Shown: positions 7,630 to 16,068, numbered from the stretch's first letter. The stretch: DNA of 64,000 bases from Nitratireductor thuwali (GCF_036621415.1 NZ_CP030941.1:1054001-1118000); one strand, 5' to 3'. Notes: generated by a model from the letters alone, not told the origin. A program made the numbers and translations.

Positions 7630-8910
7630 CTACCACCGCCGGCCCCAGACGTCCTGGGTGATCGCCTCGTACCAGCCGACGGCGTAGCGCGCCTCGGCAC
7701 GGCGGAAGGCGGAATCGGCATCGGCGGGGCTGAGGCCGCCGGCGTCCGGCACCTCGGCGATCTCGCCGTCGACCAGCCTGTAGTGGCCGGCGACCGAGAT
7801 GCCGTAGTCGGGCGAAAGCAGGCTGTAGCAGGTGTTGGTCCAGGCGGGCTGCGGCGGCGTGCGCCCGTTGAGCATCGCGGCGATCACTGCGGCGACCACC
7901 TTGCCCTGGGCACTGGCGGAGAAGCCGGATTTCGGCATGGGCGCGGCCACCGTGGCATCGCCCACCACGTGAATGCCGGGGACGACGCGAGACTCGAACG
8001 TCTCCGGCTTCACGGGCACCCACCCCGAGGAGTCCGTCACTCCGGCGCGCTCGGCGATCAGGCCCGCCTTCTGCGCCGGCACGACGTTGAGCACGTCGGC
8101 ACGATGGATGTTCCCGAACTCGGTCTCCACCTCGCGCCTTTCCGCGTCGACGCGGATCACCCGGCCGTCGTCGGACTGGCCCACCCACTCGATCATGCCG
8201 CCGTAAAGCTCCTTCCAGCCGGCGGCGAACAGGCCCTGCTTGGAAAAACCGTTCTTGGCGTCGAGGATGAGGACCTTGGAGCGCGGCTTGGCGCGCTTGA
8301 AGTAGTTGGCGACGAGGCTCGCGCGCTCGTAGGGTCCGGGCGGGCAGCGGAAGGGGTTGGGCGGCGCGGCCAGCACGAAGACGCCGCCATCCTCCATTTC
8401 CTCGAGCTGGCGCCTGAGAAGGCGCGTCTGGGCGCCGGCCTTCCAGGCATGGGGCACCTTCCCGGCGGCCGACGCGTCATAGCCTTCGATGGAATCCCAG
8501 CGCATGTCGATGCCGGGCGACAGCACCAGCCTGTCATAGGCAAGCTCCGCGCCGCCGGCCAGCCGCACCCGTTGCGCCGTGCCGTCGACGTCGTCGGCCA
8601 GATCGTGGATCACCTCCACCCCGAGGGCGCGGAGTTCATCGAAGCCGTGGCCGATCGCGGCGAAATCGCGCAGGCCCGCGAGATGGAGATTGGAGAACGG
8701 GCAGGTGTAGAAGCGCTCCGCCGGCTCCACCAGCGTGACCGCGATGGCGGGGTCGTGCCGCTTGAGATATTTCGCCGTGGTGGCGCCGCCGAAGCCGCCA
8801 CCGACGACGACTACCCGGCCAGCCTGGGCACGACCCGTACCGGGCAGGCCGAGCGAAGCGGCCGCCGCGGCGGCGCCCATCAGGGAGAGGGTCTGGCGCC
8901 GCGTCTTCAT
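7630..8910 (-). CDS. fccB: Flavocytochrome c sulfide dehydrogenase, flavoprotein subunit
   Basis: The 426-residue protein begins with a Tat-type signal (TRRQTLSLMG, then an alanine-rich core to about residue 29). An FAD-binding GGGFGG follows at 37-42. The YTCPFSN segment (Cys70), the RCPPGPYER cysteine and the NTCYS cysteine near the C terminus match the FccB family, the last two being the expected redox-active pair. It oxidises sulfide to sulfane sulfur in the periplasm and passes electrons to the heme subunit. Its start overlaps the fccA stop by four bases (ATGA). Confidence 0.92.
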   Translation of the reverse strand: MKTRRQTLSLMGAAAAAASLGLPGTGRAQAGRVVVVGGGFGGATTAKYLKRHDPAIAVTLVEPAERFYTCPFSNLHLAGLRDFAAIGHGFDELRALGVEVIHDLADDVDGTAQRVRLAGGAELAYDRLVLSPGIDMRWDSIEGYDASAAGKVPHAWKAGAQTRLLRRQLEEMEDGGVFVLAAPPNPFRCPPGPYERASLVANYFKRAKPRSKVLILDAKNGFSKQGLFAAGWKELYGGMIEWVGQSDDGRVIRVDAERREVETEFGNIHRADVLNVVPAQKAGLIAERAGVTDSSGWVPVKPETFESRVVPGIHVVGDATVAAPMPKSGFSASAQGKVVAAVIAAMLNGRTPPQPAWTNTCYSLLSPDYGISVAGHYRLVDGEIAEVPDAGGLSPADADSAFRRAEARYAVGWYEAITQDVWGRRW

Positions 8911-9230
8911 GGTTCTTCCTCCGCCGTCAGGTTTGCGAAGTAGCGCGCCAGCGCCTCAAGCTCATCGTCGCTGTATCCGGCGGCGATGCGCGACATGATG
9001 GTGGCGTTGGGATCGTTGCCCGCCTTGAAGGCGGCGAGCCTGTCCGCCGTCACCGCCTGCGGCGCGCCCGCCAGCGGCGGTACGGCGCCCGGCGAACAGC
9101 CCTCCGTGCCGTGGCAACTCGCACAGCTTTCCGCCAGCATCGACACCGGCTCTTCGGCCATCACGGGTGAGGAGACGGCGCTGGCCAGAAGAGCGCCGAG
9201 CCCCGCCGTTGCCGATCGCCTCATGCACAT
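8907..9230 (-). CDS. fccA: Flavocytochrome c sulfide dehydrogenase, cytochrome c subunit (mono-heme)
   Basis: This is a 107-residue exported cytochrome. After a signal peptide ending near VMA (about residue 25) there is one heme site, CASCH at 36-40. Met79 in TIMSRIAAGY is the likely distal ligand. The protein is about half the size of the di-heme FccA of Allochromatium but fits mono-heme FccA proteins. It takes electrons from FccB, to which it is coupled by ATGA, and passes them to a respiratory cytochrome. An in-frame ATG at 9224 has better spacing to an AGAGG than the one at 9230. Confidence 0.88.
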   Translation of the reverse strand: MCMRRSATAGLGALLASAVSSPVMAEEPVSMLAESCASCHGTEGCSPGAVPPLAGAPQAVTADRLAAFKAGNDPNATIMSRIAAGYSDDELEALARYFANLTAEEEP

Positions 9231-9268
9231 GGGTCCTCTCTCCCTTCCCGGCGGCATGGCGCTTGCGC

Positions 9269-9706
9269 CTATTGCAGCGTCGCTTCGAGGAGCTCGGCAA
9301 AGGCGGGCTTTCCCTTTTTTACCGCCTCCGCCAGATTGGGGTCGGGGTTGAGCTCGGTCATGAAGTCCAGGTCCAGCCTGGACATACGCGACTGGCCGTC
9401 CTCCTCGTAAAAGGCGAGGTGGCCGCACGGCATCATCGCCATGACGTGCAGGCCCGCCGCGACGATGTCGGGGCCGAGGGGCGCATAGCAGATCTTGACC
9501 GCCGTCACCTTGCCGCCGGCCAGGCCGAACTCGGCCATGTAGAGCCACTCGTCGCGGGCTTCGGCGTAATCGCGGATCGCTGCCACAGCCTCGTCCGGGC
9601 TCTGCGTGAGGTCGCGCACGACGAAGAGGTCGCCCTCCTGCCCCACCGCCTGTCCCGCGGAGAGCGCCAGCGCGCCGGCTGCGATCATGCCAAGGAAACG
9701 TTTCAT
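9269..9706 (-). CDS. Periplasmic DUF302 protein
   Basis: The product has 145 residues, with a signal peptide (KRFLGMIAAGALALSAG, cleavage near AVGQ) and a DUF302 domain recognised by KICYAPLG, MMPCGHLAFYEEDG and the following aspartate-rich strand. DUF302 proteins are small soluble proteins of uncertain role, often next to sulfur or redox genes. The ATG at 9706 lies eight bases after AAGGAG and is preferred to the GTG six bases upstream. It is the first gene of the fcc operon, with operator copy B about 100 bp upstream. It ends 38 bp before fccA. Confidence 0.82.
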   Translation of the reverse strand: MKRFLGMIAAGALALSAGQAVGQEGDLFVVRDLTQSPDEAVAAIRDYAEARDEWLYMAEFGLAGGKVTAVKICYAPLGPDIVAAGLHVMAMMPCGHLAFYEEDGQSRMSRLDLDFMTELNPDPNLAEAVKKGKPAFAELLEATLQ

Positions 9707-9803
9707 CTTCACTTCTCCTTATGTCGATCGGCCTGCCGCGCTGGACCAGCCCGGCGACCGGCATTGCCATTGCCAACGGGATAGCGGCTTTACCGGGAGC
9801 CTG

Positions 9804-9848
9804 TCTTTGCAATTGGGGAAGGCATGCTTGGCGATTTGTGCATTGGAG
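9804..9848. promoter_or_regulatory. 45-bp element, copy B: putative AraC-regulator operator in the divergent promoter
   Basis: This copy lies between the DUF302 gene and the AraC gene and matches copy A (3733-3777) at 37 of 45 positions. Its half-sites are TTGGGGA at 9813 and TTGGCGA at 9828, again 15 bp apart. A further related motif, GCAATCGGGGAAC, lies at 9881-9893 nearer the araC-type gene and may serve autoregulation. Confidence 0.7.
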
Positions 9849-9946
9849 CCCGATCCGCATCGCCGCTCGGCCCTCCTTCCGCAATCGGGGAACTTAATCG
9901 GAGCGTTTGCGTCCTTTGCCCCAACAGAAGGACAAGGAGGCAGAAC

Positions 9947-10957
9947 ATGGCCGAGATCGCCCCTGCAGGCACGTTCGAACCGGTAAGGAAGCTGCACGCG
10001 ACCTCCTGCAGCCCCGTGCCGGTGCGTCGGAGGCCCCTGCCGGACTCATTCGACGAATGCCGTGAAGGCACGAGCTTCGCCTGCCCGGTCCTGTGGAACA
10101 AGACGATCGACTTCCTCTGTGACGAGCCGGAAGCGCTCAGGATCCGGTCGTGCACCGTCGCAGACGCCGCTCTGGCCGAAATCGCCGCCCCTCCCATGAT
10201 AGTGACCCAGGATGGCTCGGCGGCGGACGATCCGCACCGCTTTCATCTGGTTCTCCTGCTCGAGGGATATGGGGATTACCGCTGGGCAGGCGGCACCGCC
10301 ACGCAATTGCCCGGTGACGTTGTGCTCATCGACACCGCCGCGCCGTCCCAGGTGGTCTCATCCGTGGATTGCCGCCTCGTGAGATGGAGCTTTCCCGAAC
10401 CGCTCATCGCGCCATTCCTGCCGCTGCGCGAAAATTGCCCGGTGCTGCATCTTCCGGCGCGGGAGGGGCTGATGACGGTCCTTGCGCAGCACACGCAGCT
10501 GCTTGCCCGCGAGGCAGAGCGGCTCGACCGCGCCACCGCGCAAGGGCTGCTTACGCATCTGTGCGGCCTGGTCGGCCTTGCCATCGAAACAGCGAGAGGG
10601 CCGCGCCCGGCACGCTGCCACAACTACCGCGCCCATCAGCGCCAGAGGGTTCTGTCCTATATCGAGACGCATCTGCGCGACCCGCGTTGCACGGCAAAGC
10701 GCGCGGCGCGCGATCTGGGCATGTCGGTGCGCTGGCTGCATGCGCTGCTCGCGGACATGGCGGACGGCTTCGCCGACCTTGTGGCCCGCCGCCGCCTGGA
10801 ACAGAGCCTCGCGCTGCTTGAGGATCCGGCCTCCGATCACCTTTCTATCGCCGAGATTGCATTCCTTGCCGGTTTCAACGACCTGTCGACCTTCTACCGT
10901 CGCTTCAGCGACTGCTATGCAATGACGCCGGGCGCCGCGCGGCGCCGGAAGACCTAG
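9947..10957 (+). CDS. AraC-family transcriptional regulator
   Basis: The product has 336 residues. Residues about 35-200 resemble the AraC ligand-binding domain type 2, a cupin-like sensor (PGDVVLIDTAAP). Residues about 225-330 are the two-part helix-turn-helix (AARDLGMSVRWLHALLAD and IAEIAFLAGFNDLSTFYRRF). AAGGAGG is placed ideally before the ATG at 9947. It diverges from the DUF302-fcc operon, and the two 45-bp elements sit upstream of minus-strand genes, so it likely activates both. The inducer is unknown; a sulfur compound is the simplest guess. Confidence 0.9.
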   Translation: MAEIAPAGTFEPVRKLHATSCSPVPVRRRPLPDSFDECREGTSFACPVLWNKTIDFLCDEPEALRIRSCTVADAALAEIAAPPMIVTQDGSAADDPHRFHLVLLLEGYGDYRWAGGTATQLPGDVVLIDTAAPSQVVSSVDCRLVRWSFPEPLIAPFLPLRENCPVLHLPAREGLMTVLAQHTQLLAREAERLDRATAQGLLTHLCGLVGLAIETARGPRPARCHNYRAHQRQRVLSYIETHLRDPRCTAKRAARDLGMSVRWLHALLADMADGFADLVARRRLEQSLALLEDPASDHLSIAEIAFLAGFNDLSTFYRRFSDCYAMTPGAARRRKT

Positions 10958-11120
10958 CGACCGTTGGCGGGCGATCGCCGAAGACCGGACAGCCTCTTAA
11001 TATTGATGCAGCGCACGAGAGACCCACATTGATGTTGCGATGGGCGGCGGAATGGTGCACCTGCGCACGCTCGTGAGGGCGACGAAAGCCCCTGGCGTTA
11101 CGCAATGTGGGAGACCCGGA

Positions 11121-11558
11121 ATGGATGTATTGAAGATCGCCGCCGTCGCGCTTTTTCTCTCGGGTTGCGTGGCCCCCACGCAGCCTGTCGTCGGTTCGAC
11201 ATCCGATTTTTCTGACGAGACGCTGCGGCTGATCAATGCCTACCGGTCGAGCAGCGGCCTGAGGCCCTTGTCGCCCCACCCGGTTTTGCAGCAATTGGCG
11301 CGCCAGCATAGCGAACGGCAGGCGCGCGGAAACAGGATGAGCCATGACGGCTATCGCCAGAGAGCGGCTCAGGCCAAGCGCGCCGGTCTTACCGCCAGAT
11401 GCGCTGAGAATGTCGGCTACAGGCAGCGCGACGCGCGGCATCTTTTCACCCTCTGGAAGAACTCTCCGGGGCACAATGTGAACCTGCTCAGGCCGAACCT
11501 GCGATACGCCGGCATGTCGGTCGTCAACGGGTATTCCACTTACTTCGCATGTGGATGA
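11121..11558 (+). CDS. CAP/SCP-domain lipoprotein
   Basis: The 145-residue product starts with a lipoprotein signal whose lipobox is LSGC (Cys16). The CAP (SCP/PR1, YkwD-type) fold follows: LINAYRSSSGLRPL, then HSERQARGNRMSHDG, then AENVGY and a final WKNSPGHNVNLLRP, which hold the family's conserved His and Glu residues. It would be anchored in the envelope; the biochemical role of bacterial CAP proteins is largely unknown. The ATG at 11121 is chosen for the signal peptide and the GGGAG upstream. It stands alone between AraC and PilZ. Confidence 0.85.
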   Translation: MDVLKIAAVALFLSGCVAPTQPVVGSTSDFSDETLRLINAYRSSSGLRPLSPHPVLQQLARQHSERQARGNRMSHDGYRQRAAQAKRAGLTARCAENVGYRQRDARHLFTLWKNSPGHNVNLLRPNLRYAGMSVVNGYSTYFACG

Positions 11559-11754
11559 AGGAAAGGTTGTTTGGCCGCTTCGTCCGGCCATTTTCGCCGC
11601 ACCCATTCAAGGAAGCGTCATCGTGATTTAATTGACCCGGAAGAATAGATTTCCGTGCATAGTCCTCCGGTTTCCGACGCTGCGGGAGTATCGAACAGGC
11701 ACGATATTCCACGCCCCGCTCGATCAACGGCCTGCAAGAACAAACGGGGATGAA

Positions 11755-12015
11755 ATGTCAGAGGAAAACGCCGAACCCAGCCGTCGCAGACAGCGGCGCA
11801 ACAGGACGTACAAGGCCGGGAAGATCGTGTTCAACGAAGGTTTTTCCACAATCGACTGCGTGGTCAAGGATCTATCGGAGACAGGGGCCAAGATTCGCCT
11901 GGAGAACGCCGTCCTCATACCCGCCACGTTCGATCTCGTCCTCTCCGACAACCGGACCTGGAACTGCCGGGTCCGGTGGAGAAGAATGACGGAATGCGGC
12001 GTGGAATTTCTGTGA
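11755..12015 (+). CDS. PilZ-domain protein
   Basis: This protein of 86 residues consists of one PilZ domain. A basic RRRQRRNR segment supplies the RxxxR c-di-GMP-binding motif, and DLSETGAKI gives the matching D/NxSxxG motif. The sequence ends in CGVEFL, as in many small rhizobial PilZ proteins. It probably binds cyclic di-GMP in the cytoplasm and adjusts motility or exopolysaccharide production. The ATG at 11755 follows a purine-rich ACGGGGATGAA. No operon partner is visible. Confidence 0.85.
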   Translation: MSEENAEPSRRRQRRNRTYKAGKIVFNEGFSTIDCVVKDLSETGAKIRLENAVLIPATFDLVLSDNRTWNCRVRWRRMTECGVEFL

Positions 12016-12112
12016 CGATGAGAATCCCGCAATAGGGCTCCAGCATGGCGCCGGCGCATAGGCTCCGCCGCTGCCGGCGCGGCTCCGCAGAACGTATCAA
12101 CGCGCACGCTTA

Positions 12113-12125
12113 TCCACATTGTGGA
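12113..12125. promoter_or_regulatory. Perfect 13-bp palindrome TCCACATTGTGGA, putative IclR-type operator
   Basis: The sequence TCCACA-T-TGTGGA is a perfect inverted repeat with a one-base centre, 152 bp upstream of the DctQM start. Its form is close to the IclR-family operator pattern (TGGAACA-N-TGTTCCA type). The operon downstream encodes an IclR regulator at 16071, which makes autoregulation plausible. Confidence 0.5.
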
Positions 12126-12277
12126 CCTTGATCGCGGCAAGTTTTCTTTGTGATGCGCGCCAATACGTGTCAAAAAGGCGGCGTCCCTGCAGATGGTCTA
12201 TATTATGGATCGGCGCAGGCGCAAGGAGAGGTCGTCCGAGCTGACGAGGACAGTGGGGACGAGGGGAGGAGGCGCAC

Positions 12278-14161
12278 ATGCAACTCGCCGGCAGCAAGCC
12301 GTCGGCCGAAGCGGCGATCGACGCCGATACGGCCGCCGAGGTCGTGGATGCGCGACCCGGGTCGCGGCTCATGCGGCCGGTGGAAGCTGTGGCCGCCATT
12401 CTGCTTCTCGTCGTGATCGGGTTGCTTTTGGCCGGCGTCGTCTCCCGCTACGTGCTGTCGCTCCCCATCATCTGGGTCGATGAGGCGGCGTCCATCTCGT
12501 TCCTGTGGCTTGCGATGCTGGGCTCCGCCATTGCGATCGACCGGAATGAGCATCTCCGGCTCACCCTGTTCCTCGGCATGATACCGGAGCGCGGCCGCGC
12601 CTTCGTTTCCACGCTGGCCCTTCTGATCGTGGCAACGGTGATCCTGTCGCTCATCGTGCCGGCCTATGTCTATGTCCGCGAGGAATCCTTCCTCACCTCG
12701 GCGGCGCTCAACATCTCGGTCGGCTATCGCGCCTCGGCCATCGTCGCCGGGCTCTTCCTCATGTTCGCCATCGCGGTGCTCCACGCGGTCAGGGAATCGA
12801 CCCTCGCCAATCTTGTCGGCGCGGCCGCCGTGATCCTGGGTCTGGCGTTGCTCGGCTGGGCGCTGTCGCCCACCCTCCTCACTCTCGGCTACGCCAACAT
12901 CCTCATCTTCCTCGTCGGCGTGGTCGCCGTCTGCCTGCTCATGGGCGTGCCGATCGCCTTCTGCTTTGCCCTCGGAACCATCGCCTTCATCGTCTTTTCC
13001 ACCCGCGTTCCGCTGATCGTGCTGGTGGGGCGCATGGATGAGGGCATGTCGAGCCTCATCCTCCTTTCGGTGCCCATCTTCGTGCTGCTCGGCTGCGTTC
13101 TCGACGCGACCGGGATGGGCAGGGCAATCGTCAATTTCATGGCTTCCCTGCTCGGTCATGTGAAGGCCGGGATGTCCTATGTGCTGCTTGGCTCGCTCTT
13201 TCTCGTCTCGGGCATTTCCGGCTCGAAAGTATCCGACATGGCAACGGTCGCGCCGGCGCTTTTCCCCGAGATGAAGCGGCGCGGCCACAAGCCGCGCGAG
13301 ATGATCGCGCTTCTGGCGACCGGTGCCGCCATGGCCGATACCGTTCCGCCATCCATCGTGCTCATCGTTCTTGGCTCCGTCGCCGGCGTTTCCATTGCCG
13401 CGCTTTTCACCAGCGGCTTCATCATCGCGATGGTGCTGCTGCTGGTGCTGGCCGTGCTGGCCCGCTGGAAGGCCGCAGGCGAAGACATGAAGGACGTGCG
13501 GCGCGCGCCCTTGGCCGTCGTGCGCTCCACGCTGCTCATCGCCGCGCCGGCGCTCCTTCTGCCCTTCCTGATCCGCGGCGCGGTCGGCGGCGGCATCGCC
13601 ACGGCGACCGAGGTTTCTACCATCGCCGTCCTTTATGCGATCGTTGTCGGCATCGTGCTCTATGGCGGGATCAGCCCGCGCAAATTCTACGCGATGCTGG
13701 TGGAGACGGCGGCTCTTTCGGGCGCCATCCTGCTCATCCTCGGCACGGCCTCCGCCATGGCCTGGGCGCTGACGCAGACCGGCTTCGCCAACCAGCTCGC
13801 GCTCTTCATGACCGACCTGCCGGGCGGCTGGTTCACGTTCATGCTCGTTTCGGCTGTCGTCTTCATGGTGCTCGGCTGCGTGCTCGAAGGCCTGCCGGCC
13901 ATCGTGCTGATGGCGCCGATCATGTTCCCCATCGCCGCGCGGCTGGGCATCCACGACGTGCATTATGCCATGGTGATCGTCACCGCCATGAATATCGGCC
14001 TGATGGCGCCGCCGATCGGCATCGGCTTCTATATCGCCTGCAAGATCGGCAATGTCTCGCCCGACGAGGCCATGGGCGCCATCTGGCCCTATCTCGGCGC
14101 CTTGCTGGTGGGCCTCGTCATCATCGCCGCCGTGCCGGCGCTGTCCACCGCCTATCTCTGA
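12278..14161 (+). CDS. TRAP transporter permease, DctQ-DctM fusion
   Basis: The product of 627 residues combines the small and large TRAP membrane subunits. Residues about 30-190 form a DctQ-like four-helix unit (VSRYVLSLPIIWVDEAA). Residues about 200-625 form the DctM channel, with many helices and family segments such as VPIAFCFALG, ATGAAMADTVPPSI and MAPPIGIGFYIAC. With the binding protein downstream it imports an organic acid using a sodium or proton gradient. GGGAGGAGG precedes the ATG at 12278. It is the first gene of a six-gene operon. Confidence 0.92.
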   Translation: MQLAGSKPSAEAAIDADTAAEVVDARPGSRLMRPVEAVAAILLLVVIGLLLAGVVSRYVLSLPIIWVDEAASISFLWLAMLGSAIAIDRNEHLRLTLFLGMIPERGRAFVSTLALLIVATVILSLIVPAYVYVREESFLTSAALNISVGYRASAIVAGLFLMFAIAVLHAVRESTLANLVGAAAVILGLALLGWALSPTLLTLGYANILIFLVGVVAVCLLMGVPIAFCFALGTIAFIVFSTRVPLIVLVGRMDEGMSSLILLSVPIFVLLGCVLDATGMGRAIVNFMASLLGHVKAGMSYVLLGSLFLVSGISGSKVSDMATVAPALFPEMKRRGHKPREMIALLATGAAMADTVPPSIVLIVLGSVAGVSIAALFTSGFIIAMVLLLVLAVLARWKAAGEDMKDVRRAPLAVVRSTLLIAAPALLLPFLIRGAVGGGIATATEVSTIAVLYAIVVGIVLYGGISPRKFYAMLVETAALSGAILLILGTASAMAWALTQTGFANQLALFMTDLPGGWFTFMLVSAVVFMVLGCVLEGLPAIVLMAPIMFPIAARLGIHDVHYAMVIVTAMNIGLMAPPIGIGFYIACKIGNVSPDEAMGAIWPYLGALLVGLVIIAAVPALSTAYL

Positions 14162-14193
14162 CAATCCATAAGACAACCAAGGAGGAAACCCGC

Positions 14194-15207
14194 ATGAAAA
14201 TGACCCGCCGCAGCCTGATGATCGGCGCCGCCGCCGTGCCGCTCGTCTCGACCATTCGACACGCCGGGGCGCAAAGCGCCGAGTTCAACTACAAATACGC
14301 CAACAACCTGCCGATCTCGCACCCGATGAACGTGCGCGCGCAGGAGGCCGTCGACAAGATCCGCGAGGAGACCGGCGGCCGGGTGGCGATCCAGATATTC
14401 CCGAGCAACCAGCTCGGCGCGGACACGGACATGCTGAGCCAGGTGCGCTCCGGCGGCGTCGAGTTCTTCACCCTGTCGCCGCTGATCCTGTCGACCCTGG
14501 TGCCGAACGCCTCCATCAGCGGCATCGGGTTTGCCTTTCCCGGCTACGACCAGGTGTGGCCGGCGATGGATGGCGCGCTCGGCAAATATGTGCGCGGCGA
14601 GATCGAGAAGGCCAATCTCGTCGTCATGGACAAGATCTGGGACAATGGCTTCCGCCAGGTCACCTCGTCCGTCGGACCCATCGAGACGGCCGAAGACCTC
14701 AAGGGCTTCAAGATCCGCGTGCCGGTGAGCCCGCTCTGGACCTCCATGTTCACCGCCTTCGAATCGGCGCCGGCCAGCATCAACTTCGCCGAGGTCTATT
14801 CCGCCCTGCAGACGGGCATCGTCGATGGCCAGGAGAACCCGCTCGCCATCATCTCCACGGCCAAGCTCTACGAGGTGCAGCAGTTTTGTTCCCTCACCAA
14901 CCATATGTGGGACGGCTTCTGGTTCCTGGCCAACAAGCGTGCGTGGGAGGCGATGCCGGAGGATGTGCGCGAGATCGTCGCGCGCAACTTGAACGAGGCC
15001 GGCGTCAAGGAGCGCGAGGACGTCGCCGCGCTCAACGCGACGCTCCAGCAGGAGCTCGAGGGCAACGGCATGAAGATCAACCAGCCCGATTCCGCCTCCT
15101 TCCGCCAGAAGCTGAAGGATGCCGGCTTCTATGCCGAATGGAAGGGCAAGTATGGCGAGGAAGCCTGGTCGATCCTCGAGGAGGCCGTGGGCACGAGCCT
15201 CGGCTGA
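14194..15207 (+). CDS. TRAP transporter substrate-binding protein (DctP family)
   Basis: The 337-residue periplasmic protein has a Tat-like signal (MTRRSLMIGAAAVPL, cleavage near HAGA). The DctP fold follows, with NQLGADTDMLSQVRSG and FKIRVPVSPLW; the latter arginine normally binds the substrate carboxylate. FAEVYSALQTGIVDGQENP is the family's helical signature. It delivers the ligand to the DctQM permease 32 bp upstream. The ligand is probably an organic acid to be activated by the CoA ligase of the same operon. Confidence 0.92.
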   Translation: MKMTRRSLMIGAAAVPLVSTIRHAGAQSAEFNYKYANNLPISHPMNVRAQEAVDKIREETGGRVAIQIFPSNQLGADTDMLSQVRSGGVEFFTLSPLILSTLVPNASISGIGFAFPGYDQVWPAMDGALGKYVRGEIEKANLVVMDKIWDNGFRQVTSSVGPIETAEDLKGFKIRVPVSPLWTSMFTAFESAPASINFAEVYSALQTGIVDGQENPLAIISTAKLYEVQQFCSLTNHMWDGFWFLANKRAWEAMPEDVREIVARNLNEAGVKEREDVAALNATLQQELEGNGMKINQPDSASFRQKLKDAGFYAEWKGKYGEEAWSILEEAVGTSLG

Positions 15208-15218
15208 TCCCAGTGTTG

Positions 15219-15240
15219 CGGAGGGGCCGCGGCCCCTCCG
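15219..15240 (+). terminator. 22-bp perfect GC palindrome after dctP (intercistronic hairpin)
   Basis: The core GGAGGGGCCGCGGCCCCTCC, with one extra C/G pair outside, is fully self-complementary. It begins 12 bp after the binding-protein stop and ends 24 bp before the SDR start. No T run follows, so it more likely stabilises or attenuates the transcript behind the binding-protein gene than ends it. Confidence 0.6.
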
Positions 15241-15264
15241 GCTTTCCCAGACTATGGAGGTTGC

Positions 15265-16068
15265 GTGGCAGATCGTCTCAAAGGCAAGGCAGCGATCGTC
15301 TTCGGCGCCGGCTCGTCGGGCCCAGGATGGGGCAACGGCAAGGCGGCGGCGGTTGCCTTCGCGCGGGAGGGCGCCAGGGTCGCCTGCGTCGACCTTTCCA
15401 TCGATGCGGCCGAGGAGACGGCCGGCATCATCCATGGCGAGGGTTTCGAGGCAATCGCAGTTGCCGCCGATGTGACCGATCTCGCCTCCATACGGGCGGC
15501 CGTCGAAAAGACTTCGACCGCCTTCGGCGGCATCGACATCCTGCACAACAATGTCGGCATGACGCATATGGGCGGCCCGGTGGAGCTCGACGAGGAGAAC
15601 TTCCAGGCTGCCATCGACCTTAACATCGGCGCGGTCTACCGCACGGCAAAGGCCGTCCTGCCGCTCATGCTGGAGGGCGGCGGCGGCGCCATCGTCAACA
15701 TCTCCTCCCTCGCCGCCATTCGTTATGTCGGCTACCCCTTCTTCTCCTACTACGCCACCAAGGCGGCGGTGAACCAGGCGACGCTTGCGCTGGCCATGCA
15801 GTATGCGCGCCATGGCGTGCGCGCGAACTGCATCATGCCGGGGCTGATCGACACGCCGATGATCTATAATCAGCTCTCGGGACAGTATGCTTCGACCGAG
15901 GAGATGGTGGCCGCGCGCGACGCCATGGTTCCCATGGGCAAGATGGGCACGGCCTGGGACGTGGCGGCGGCGGCCGTGTTCCTGGCCTCCGACGAGGCGA
16001 AATTCATCACCGGCGTCTGCCTGCCGGTCGATGGCGGCCAGAGCTGCGTTGCCGGGGAGATGCGCTGA
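15265..16068 (+). CDS. SDR-family oxidoreductase
   Basis: The 267-residue classical short-chain dehydrogenase has an atypical but recognisable nucleotide loop (GAGSSGPGWGNGKA, residues 14-27). NNVG lies at 95-98, the catalytic serine is in NISSLAA and the Y-x3-K pair is Tyr162/Lys166. It would reduce NAD(P) while oxidising a hydroxy intermediate. The start is a GTG at 15265 with TATGGAGG in front. It lies between the TRAP genes and the IclR gene and is two bases from the latter. Confidence 0.9.
   Translation: MADRLKGKAAIVFGAGSSGPGWGNGKAAAVAFAREGARVACVDLSIDAAEETAGIIHGEGFEAIAVAADVTDLASIRAAVEKTSTAFGGIDILHNNVGMTHMGGPVELDEENFQAAIDLNIGAVYRTAKAVLPLMLEGGGGAIVNISSLAAIRYVGYPFFSYYATKAAVNQATLALAMQYARHGVRANCIMPGLIDTPMIYNQLSGQYASTEEMVAARDAMVPMGKMGTAWDVAAAAVFLASDEAKFITGVCLPVDGGQSCVAGEMR

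Noticed and set aside
3788-9706. A complete Sox thiosulfate-oxidation system
   Set aside because: soxAX, soxB and soxCD are absent from the window; only the carrier fusion and FccAB are present.
3733-9848. The 45-bp repeats as parts of short coding sequences (both frames give a Pro-Asn-Cys-Lys-Asp string)
   Set aside because: Both copies lie between genes, in equivalent promoter positions, and no start or family supports coding.
12203-14176. A 657-codon minus-strand frame opposite the DctQM gene, rich in His, Asp and Arg
   Set aside because: It is an antisense shadow of a membrane protein gene in high-GC DNA, with no family resemblance and no ribosome site.
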